From assembly GCA_017938055.1 (NCBI GenBank), contig JAGBCG010000173.1, forward strand, positions 1-12,123: DNA of 12,123 nucleotides, given 5' to 3'. Below the pieces are notes generated by a model. It did no database searches and had not been told where the DNA came from. It saw only the letters and a list, made by a program, of their open reading frames with translations. A program made the position numbers and the translations under genes. Shown here piece after piece: positions 7,528 to 12,123 of the stretch; position 1 is the stretch's first letter, and each line of letters opens with the position of its first letter. The DNA is from Clostridia bacterium (GTDB taxonomy: Bacteria > Bacillota > Clostridia > Oscillospirales > CAG-382).

Positions 7528-8850
7528 TTAGTGTGTAGCGACGTATTCATCGTGTCCGTCAGATGTATGTGTCTTTTGTCCGCACCATGAGCATGTTGGA
7601 TGTGCCCAGCTTTCATGGGACTGTGTACAGCAATACTGACAAGTAGAGGTGTGGTCGCCACTTCCACAGTGCTGACATATTGGATGTCCTTGTGTTGTGT
7701 GCGATGTTGAACCGCAGTAGTTGCAAGCGGTACATGCACTTGCATCGTGTCCCTTTCCGCCGCACTTAGTACAGGTATGACCAGCTCTGCTATGTCCCGT
7801 CTGTCCGCAAATATCGCATTTTACCGTACATGCACTCGCATCGTGTCCCTTTCCGCCGCACTTAGTACAGGTATGACCTGCTCTGCTATGTCCTGTCTGT
7901 CCGCAAATATCACATGTTTCCAAATTACAAGATCCTTCATTATGACCCCTCTTTCCACAACGGGAACAAACATGTTGATTAGAGGTATGTGCCTTTGAAT
8001 AGCAGAATCTGCACACAGGATGATTTTCAGTTAAGTGGGCTCCGGAATTACAATACTGACAGAAAGGATGTTCTTCTGTCACATGATCTGTAGACTGACA
8101 AATATCACACGGCTTTGCCTTGGGATTAAATTCTTTCCAGCCGTCAGCAAGATATTTATCAAGCTCTTCTAATTTTACAATCTTTTCTTCTGTTCCTCTT
8201 TTTACAGCTGCAACAGGTTCTGTGTGCCATCCGGCTTCAATATATTGCTCAACATATTCCTGTGCCGAGTTTATAACAACATACCTGTTTGCAGGTGCAT
8301 ACATAACCACAACCGGTTGTGCGTACCATCTTTCAAGAGAATCTATTTCTTCTTCCGTTCCGTCATCATTAAGCTTTGTTGCTTTAAGATATTCTTCAGA
8401 CTCTGATGTTTTGACCACCTTGCGTTCTTCTGTTACATGGTATATGTACATAACAGGCTCTGTGTAGTACTTATCGTCGCCCTCTCTGTCGAGATACTGC
8501 TCTACATCTTCCGGTGAAACCTCTATTGTTCCTCCGTTCGGATTGTAAAGAACTACTGCATCCCCGTATCTGTCAAGACTCACGTCCGGCTTTTTGTCCG
8601 GCTTTTCCATGGTATAACCTTCATCAAGATAAGCCTGTAGTCTATTCTTTGGAACTTCCACCTCTTTGCCTTCCAAATCGTAAACAACTACATATTCCAC
8701 ATTACTTATAACGTCTGTGTCTGCTCCGTCATCACCATTTCTGGCAATTACCCAAACCAATCCGACAAGAGCTATTACTGCCAACACACACAAAACAACC
8801 AAAATAATTATCATTGTCTTATTATTATTGTTGTTTCCTCTTTGTGTCAT
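7528..8850 (-). CDS. Membrane-anchored protein with beta repeats and twelve tandem zinc-knuckle-like modules
   Basis: A 440-residue protein of no family I can name. Residues 1-12 are polar with an Asn run, and 13-36 form one transmembrane helix. The following acidic stretch (NGDDGADTD) suggests N-in/C-out topology. Residues about 50-241 hold four to five copies of a degenerate beta repeat ending in 'YLxxGWxxEP'-like text (YLDEGYTMEKP, YIEAGWHTEP, YLADGWKEF), as in clostridial surface proteins. Residues 248-433 are twelve 14-residue modules of pattern C-x2-C-x4-H-x4-H/C. Modules 4, 6 and 8 (CSRCGKRGHNEGSC, CTKCGGKGHDASAC twice) are exact CCHC zinc knuckles; modules 1, 2, 3, 5, 7, 9, 11 and 12 are CCHH. 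Module 10 lacks an in-register fourth ligand. Zinc binding is very likely; the partner (nucleic acid, metal store, polymer) is unknown. The gene has its own promoter and terminator. No good ribosome site lies just before the ATG; the nearest is 21 nt upstream. Confidence 0.88.
   Translation of the reverse strand: MTQRGNNNNNKTMIIILVVLCVLAVIALVGLVWVIARNGDDGADTDVISNVEYVVVYDLEGKEVEVPKNRLQAYLDEGYTMEKPDKKPDVSLDRYGDAVVLYNPNGGTIEVSPEDVEQYLDREGDDKYYTEPVMYIYHVTEERKVVKTSESEEYLKATKLNDDGTEEEIDSLERWYAQPVVVMYAPANRYVVINSAQEYVEQYIEAGWHTEPVAAVKRGTEEKIVKLEELDKYLADGWKEFNPKAKPCDICQSTDHVTEEHPFCQYCNSGAHLTENHPVCRFCYSKAHTSNQHVCSRCGKRGHNEGSCNLETCDICGQTGHSRAGHTCTKCGGKGHDASACTVKCDICGQTGHSRAGHTCTKCGGKGHDASACTACNYCGSTSHTTQGHPICQHCGSGDHTSTCQYCCTQSHESWAHPTCSWCGQKTHTSDGHDEYVATH
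7729..7914 (-). repeat. 96-nt tandem duplication inside the zinc-knuckle region
   Basis: Bases 7825-7914 and 7729-7818 repeat at a 96-nt offset and encode the same 30 residues (313-342 and 345-374), each holding one CCHH and one CCHC module. Five of 90 bases differ by hand comparison, all synonymous. The array therefore grew by in-frame duplication of a two-module unit. Confidence 0.92.
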
Positions 8851-8867
8851 TGGATATTGCTACACAA
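8847..8867 (-). other. Possible six-codon leader reading frame coupled to the zinc-knuckle gene
   Basis: The only good ribosome site, AGAGGTGA (8878-8871), is too far (about 21 nt) from the ATG at 8850. It is well placed for a TTG at 8867 that reads six codons (L-C-S-N-I-Q) and stops at TGA 8849-8847, overlapping the main start as ATGA. This is the usual geometry of translational coupling. The coincidence could be chance, since TTG starts are weak. Confidence 0.3.
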
Positions 8868-8895
8868 AAATCACCTCTTAAAAGATATTAGATAT

Positions 8896-8924
8896 ATTGT
8901 ATCATCTTTTACGAAACATTGCAA
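8896..8924 (-). promoter_or_regulatory. SigA-type promoter of the zinc-knuckle protein gene
   Basis: Minus strand: -35 TTGCAA (8924-8919), 17-nt spacer, -10 TACAAT (8901-8896) with TGA just before it as an extended -10. The transcript would start near 8889, leaving a leader of about 39 nt to the ATG at 8850. No metal-repressor (Zur-like) palindrome is evident around it. Confidence 0.78.
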
Positions 8925-8983
8925 GGGTTTTAGGATTTTTTACAATTTTTTTCCATTTGCTATCTGCTCACTGAAAATCAACA

Positions 8984-9017
8984 ATAATAAAAGGCACAGA
9001 TGCTCTTACCTGTGCCT
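8984..9017 (-). terminator. Rho-independent terminator of the amino acid ABC operon
   Basis: Minus strand: AGGCACAG (9017-9010) pairs with CTGTGCCT (8999-8992) around a 10-nt loop, followed by TTTATTATT. It lies about 12 nt after the ATPase stop codon. Confidence 0.85.
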
Positions 9018-9029
9018 GAATAATTTTTA

Positions 9030-9761
9030 TCAAAGAATAGACTGCAAAAACTGCTTTGTTCTGGGATTCTGAGGATTTGTGAAAATTTCTTCAGGTGTGC
9101 CGCTTTCGGCAATAACGCCGTCACACATAAACAACACTCTTGTTGCAACTTCCTTTGCAAACCCCATTTCATGTGTAACACAAACCATTGTCATGCCCTC
9201 ATCTGCAAGCTTTTTCATAACTGAGAGAACTTCTCCTACAAGCTCAGGGTCAAGTGCCGATGTAGGCTCGTCAAAAAGCATCACCTCAGGCTTCATTGCA
9301 AGTGCTCTTGCTATTGCAACTCTCTGCTTCTGTCCGCCGGAAAGCTGTGACGGATAAGCATTTGCTTTATCGGCAAGTCCAACCATTTCAAGAAGCTCCA
9401 TTGCTTGTTTTTCAGCCTCGGCTTTATCCATTTTCAAAAGCTTAATGGGAGCAAGCGTGAGATTTTCCATAACACTTTTATGGGGAAACAAATTAAAGTG
9501 CTGAAAAACCATTCCCATTTTCATTCTTAGCTTATTAATGTCGCACTTTTTATCTGTTATACATTCATTCTTAAAAAGAATTTGTCCGTCAGTAGGCTCT
9601 TCAAGTCTGTTAAGACAGCGTAAAAATGTACTCTTTCCTCCGCCCGATGGACCTATAATAACTATCTTTTCGCCTTTTTCGATGTGCTCATCAATACCCT
9701 TTAAAACCTTGATTTCGCCTTTGTCACCGAATTCCTTATATAATCCTTTAACGGTTATCAC
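9030..9761 (-). CDS. glnQ: Polar amino acid ABC importer, ATP-binding protein (GlnQ-type)
   Basis: Cytoplasmic ATPase driving amino acid uptake, 243 residues, the normal length. All nucleotide-binding elements are present: Walker [10 protein letters not shown] (37-45), Q-loop [10 protein letters not shown] with Q87, signature LSGGQKQR (140-147), Walker B VMLFDEP (160-166), D-loop SALDPE and switch H197 in VTHEMGFA. The [10 protein letters not shown] and THEMGFA text is typical of the polar amino acid (PAAT) subfamily. The GTG at 9761 is chosen because AAGGAGG lies 10 nt upstream; an in-frame TTG at 9782 precedes that site and is unlikely. The gene overlaps the end of the permease gene by 14 nt, implying translational coupling. 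It is the last gene of a three-gene operon and is followed by a terminator. The symbol marks the family; the exact amino acid is not known. Confidence 0.93.
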   Translation of the reverse strand: MITVKGLYKEFGDKGEIKVLKGIDEHIEKGEKIVIIGPSGGGKSTFLRCLNRLEEPTDGQILFKNECITDKKCDINKLRMKMGMVFQHFNLFPHKSVMENLTLAPIKLLKMDKAEAEKQAMELLEMVGLADKANAYPSQLSGGQKQRVAIARALAMKPEVMLFDEPTSALDPELVGEVLSVMKKLADEGMTMVCVTHEMGFAKEVATRVLFMCDGVIAESGTPEEIFTNPQNPRTKQFLQSIL

Positions 9762-11172
9762 CTTTACGCAGCCTCCTTTCAAGAAGTTCTACAAGCTTTG
9801 AAAGCCCCAGCACCAGTATAAGATACACTATTGCTATGGCAACAAGAGGCATGAAGCTTGAATATGTAATTGAACGGATTTTAAGACCGCCAAGAGTCAG
9901 GTCTGCAACTCCGATATAGAAAGCAACAGAAGTTTCCTTTAATAGTGTGATAAATTCATTTGCAAGAGAAGGAAGCACCGCCTTGAATGCCTGAGGAAGA
10001 ACAATATGATACATTGTTCTCATGTATGTAAAGCCAAGACTTCTGCCTGCTTCCATCTGTCCTTTATCAACGGACATAATACCGCCTCTTACAATTTCAG
10101 AAACATATGCTCCCGAGTTAAGACCAAAACACACAATCGCCGACGGGATACTTCCCACTCCCGCAGGAAGCAGGAATACAAAGTAAATTATAAGAAGCTG
10201 AATCATAAGCGGTGTACCTCTCATGACCGACAGATACAATTTACAAATCCATGCACCGAAATCAAGAGCTCCCGTGCTGTCGTTGGTAACTCGTATAACT
10301 GCCACAATAAAGCCAATTACTATACCGATAAGAAGCGAAGAAAGAGTAACAAGGATTGTGTTCTTAAGACCGTCAACTATGTACATGTATCTGGGTCTTC
10401 CGTTATCCTTGTCGAGAAAGTTTCTTATAAACTCGTTCTTCACGGAATTAAGCCATTTTACAGCAGGAATACTTGTGTCAGGCTTTTTACTGTCATAATT
10501 GTTAAGTGTAAAACATTCAACAATACCGTTTTTATAAGGTATGTTGTTAGAAATCTGCACCTGCTGTCCGTCTATAGTACAGTACTGTGCATCTTTAACC
10601 AGTGCAACCGCTTTTTTATAATCGCCATAAAGAGCGTCTATAACCTCGTCTGACAGATAAAGCTGAAAATCGTTTTCCTCAACCTCATAGATTTTCAATT
10701 CCAGACTCTTTTCAACCTTGCCCGCCTTTTCGAAGTCCTTGTTGAATTCATCCTTTATATTCTGTCTTATAATCGTCGAATTAGCCTTGGGAAGCTTTTT
10801 CTCTATACGTTCATGGTCAATTTTATATGCAAGAGCAAGGTATTTATCAAGATTTTCTTCTACCGTACCGTAAAGGTCATATGTAGCAACGTCACAGTCA
10901 AGAACAAGACTTCTGTCATCTGACTGAGTGACACTTTTCACTTCAACACTCATGTTATTTGTCAGATACACCGCTGCATCCGCCTGTACTTTAGGCAACA
11001 ACGCAAGACGTTCATTGACAATACTCTGTGCCTGTTCTGCAGTAAGCTCTCTTGACGTTTTTGATGCAAGGCTCTGTGCAATTACAACATACAGTGCAAA
11101 AGCAACTGCCGCAAGCAGCAAACATGCAAGAAACACTCTTTTTGTAGTTATCAATTTCTTTTTATTATTCAC
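9748..11172 (-). CDS. Polar amino acid ABC importer permease with extra extracytoplasmic N-terminal domain
   Basis: A 474-residue permease, about twice the usual 215-240. Residues 262-474 are a standard HisM/GlnP-type domain: [20 protein letters not shown] opening, [13 protein letters not shown], and the EAA loop [23 protein letters not shown] (374-396) that contacts the ATPase, ending in [11 protein letters not shown]. Residues 12-32 form an added N-terminal membrane helix. About 33-260 form a hydrophilic, Lys/Glu-rich region that should lie outside the membrane. It contains an [19 protein letters not shown] helix, several beta-like stretches and two cysteines (198, 220). It does not show the solute-binding motifs of fused GlnP receptors such as those of Lactococcus, and I do not recognise it. 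The start is GTG at 11172, with GGAG 7 nt upstream. The gene lies 79 nt after the binding-protein gene and overlaps the ATPase gene. Confidence 0.88.
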   Translation of the reverse strand: MNNKKKLITTKRVFLACLLLAAVAFALYVVIAQSLASKTSRELTAEQAQSIVNERLALLPKVQADAAVYLTNNMSVEVKSVTQSDDRSLVLDCDVATYDLYGTVEENLDKYLALAYKIDHERIEKKLPKANSTIIRQNIKDEFNKDFEKAGKVEKSLELKIYEVEENDFQLYLSDEVIDALYGDYKKAVALVKDAQYCTIDGQQVQISNNIPYKNGIVECFTLNNYDSKKPDTSIPAVKWLNSVKNEFIRNFLDKDNGRPRYMYIVDGLKNTILVTLSSLLIGIVIGFIVAVIRVTNDSTGALDFGAWICKLYLSVMRGTPLMIQLLIIYFVFLLPAGVGSIPSAIVCFGLNSGAYVSEIVRGGIMSVDKGQMEAGRSLGFTYMRTMYHIVLPQAFKAVLPSLANEFITLLKETSVAFYIGVADLTLGGLKIRSITYSSFMPLVAIAIVYLILVLGLSKLVELLERRLRKGDNR

Positions 11173-11191
11173 GGCAAATCTCCATGTATAT

Positions 11192-11221
11192 CACAACAAA
11201 CGGGAATGAAAACCATTCCCG
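11192..11221 (-). promoter_or_regulatory. Intercistronic hairpin between binding-protein and permease genes
   Basis: Perfect 8-bp stem CGGGAATG/CATTCCCG (11221-11214 with 11208-11201) with a 5-nt loop, followed on the minus strand by TTTGTTGTG. The T tract is weak, so it is best read as a partial terminator or 3'-end stabiliser giving more binding protein than permease, common in such operons. The permease ribosome site lies just beyond it. Confidence 0.7.
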
Positions 11222-11251
11222 CTTGCAGTATTAATTTAAACTATTCTTTAA

Positions 11252-12094
11252 TTACTTGATGTACTTTGCAACAACAGCGTCGATTGTGCCATCAGCAATA
11301 AGCTCATCAATAGCTGCGTTCATAGCGTCGAGAAGCTCTGTGTTTTCCTTTGCAATGCAGATTGCATATTCTTCATCAGCATAAGCTGTTTCAAGAATTA
11401 CAAGACCTTCGTTAGCTTCAACAAGTGCTAGTGCAGGCTGGTTGTCAATGATTACGCAGTCAATAGCGTCACCGTTGAGTGCCATAACCGCTTCGTTACC
11501 GTTTGCAAACTGGGAAACAAGGTCTGCACCGAAATCGTCTGTAGCGTAGATGTCACCTGTTGTACCGAGCTGTACACCCACCTTGTATGCAGCACCATCA
11601 GCGTAAAGGTCGTCAACTGTTGTGATTGCACTGCCTTCCTTAACAATGATAGACTGTACGCCTGTAGCGTAGCTGGATGTAAAGTTAACGCTTTCTTTTC
11701 TTTCTTCGGTAACTGTCATACCTGCCATACCGAAGTCAACTGAGCCTGTCTGAACTGCTGTAAGTATGGAATCGAACTGCATATCTTCGATTACAAGCTC
11801 CTTGCCGAGCTTTGCAGCGATAGCTTCAGCAATTTCTGCGTCAATACCTACGATCTTGTCGCCTTCGTAGTATTCATAAGGCTTGAAGTATGCGTTGGTA
11901 GCCATTGTAATTGTGTTATCTTCAACTTCGGGTTCTGCCTCAACTTCGGGTTCGCCGTCTGTTTCAGGAGTAACAGCGTCGTTCTTAACTTCGGGATCAA
12001 CTACTGTTTCAGGTTCGTCTGCTGTACAAGCCGCAAAGCATACACAAACCATGAGAAGTGCCATTGTAAGTGCTAAAATTTTGCTGAATTTCAT
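11252..12094 (-). CDS. Polar amino acid-binding lipoprotein of ABC importer (SBP family 3)
   Basis: A 280-residue extracytoplasmic substrate-binding protein that delivers an amino acid to the permease downstream. Residues 1-22 are a lipoprotein signal peptide, with C23 in FAAC as the likely lipidated residue (F at -3 is slightly unusual). Residues 24-60 are an acidic, proline-containing linker with EPEVE repeated. The binding fold starts near 61 (TITMATNAYFKPYEYYEGDKI). R132 in MTVTEERKESVNFTSSY corresponds to the carboxylate-binding arginine of HisJ-type proteins, and D217 in CVIIDNQPA to the amino-group-binding aspartate. The substrate is therefore an alpha-amino acid, with specificity not readable. 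The ATG has GAAAGGAAG about 8 nt upstream. It is the first visible gene of the operon; the promoter would lie beyond the window end. Codon choice is more regular and GC-richer than in neighbours, fitting high expression. Confidence 0.92.
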   Translation of the reverse strand: MKFSKILALTMALLMVCVCFAACTADEPETVVDPEVKNDAVTPETDGEPEVEAEPEVEDNTITMATNAYFKPYEYYEGDKIVGIDAEIAEAIAAKLGKELVIEDMQFDSILTAVQTGSVDFGMAGMTVTEERKESVNFTSSYATGVQSIIVKEGSAITTVDDLYADGAAYKVGVQLGTTGDIYATDDFGADLVSQFANGNEAVMALNGDAIDCVIIDNQPALALVEANEGLVILETAYADEEYAICIAKENTELLDAMNAAIDELIADGTIDAVVAKYIK

Positions 12095-12123
12095 GATAAA
12101 TTCTTCCTTTCAAAATTATTTTG

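Noticed and set aside
7720..7920. Repeat block considered as a CRISPR array
   Set aside because: It has only two units, no spacers of constant size, and the repeats encode in-frame zinc modules with synonymous differences.
8851..8960. Zinc-responsive (Zur) operator before the zinc-knuckle gene
   Set aside because: No palindrome of the Zur/Fur type is visible around the promoter.
10006..10653. 215-codon + strand open frame antisense to the permease
   Set aside because: Its composition is low-complexity and rich in His, Lys, Asn and Ser, as expected from the reverse of membrane-protein codons, and the sense gene is certain.

Overview
The window looks like chromosomal DNA from an AT-rich, anaerobic, Gram-positive member of the Clostridia, probably a gut Oscillospiraceae/Ruminococcaceae-type organism. 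This rests on an AddB-type recombination subunit instead of RecBCD, purine-rich Shine-Dalgarno sites, several near-consensus SigA promoters with exactly 17-nt spacers, GTG starts, a lipoprotein solute-binding protein, and a surface-protein repeat of the 'YxxxGWxxEP' kind seen in these bacteria. I saw no rRNA, tRNA, CRISPR array, phage or transposase gene. No gene-free gap exceeds 300 bases; the largest are about 200 nt and hold terminators and promoters.

Layout. (1) Bases 3-1610, + strand: the 3' part of addB with its nuclease domain and iron-sulfur cysteines, closed by a strong terminator. Everything after this is on the minus strand. (2) Bases 1680-5238: a tandem duplication of a 553-residue GH123/DUF4091-type glycosidase, each copy with its own promoter and the same terminator hairpin. 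(3) Bases 5427-7348: a two-gene unit, a short FUSC/aromatic-acid-exporter-like membrane protein followed by a neutral-ceramidase-family metallohydrolase that lacks the usual serine nucleophile. A 61-nt imperfect palindrome lies between this unit and the glycosidases. (4) Bases 7482-8924: a self-contained transcription unit for a membrane-anchored protein with wall-type beta repeats followed by twelve tandem 14-residue zinc-knuckle-like modules. This is the most unusual gene in the window. (5) Bases 8984-12094: a polar amino acid ABC importer operon, binding lipoprotein then permease then ATPase. The permease carries an extra, unrecognised extracytoplasmic N-terminal half.

How the parts may work together. 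The ABC operon is a standard amino acid uptake system apart from the permease extension. Founding GH123 enzymes remove beta-GalNAc from glycosphingolipids, and ceramidases cut ceramide, so the neighbouring glycosidases and ceramidase-family protein suggest a host-glycolipid or related glycoconjugate degradation locus. None of the three has a signal peptide, and the ceramidase relative has an altered active site, so this is a hypothesis only. The zinc-knuckle protein stands alone, and its ligand (nucleic acid, metal or another polymer) cannot be read from the sequence.
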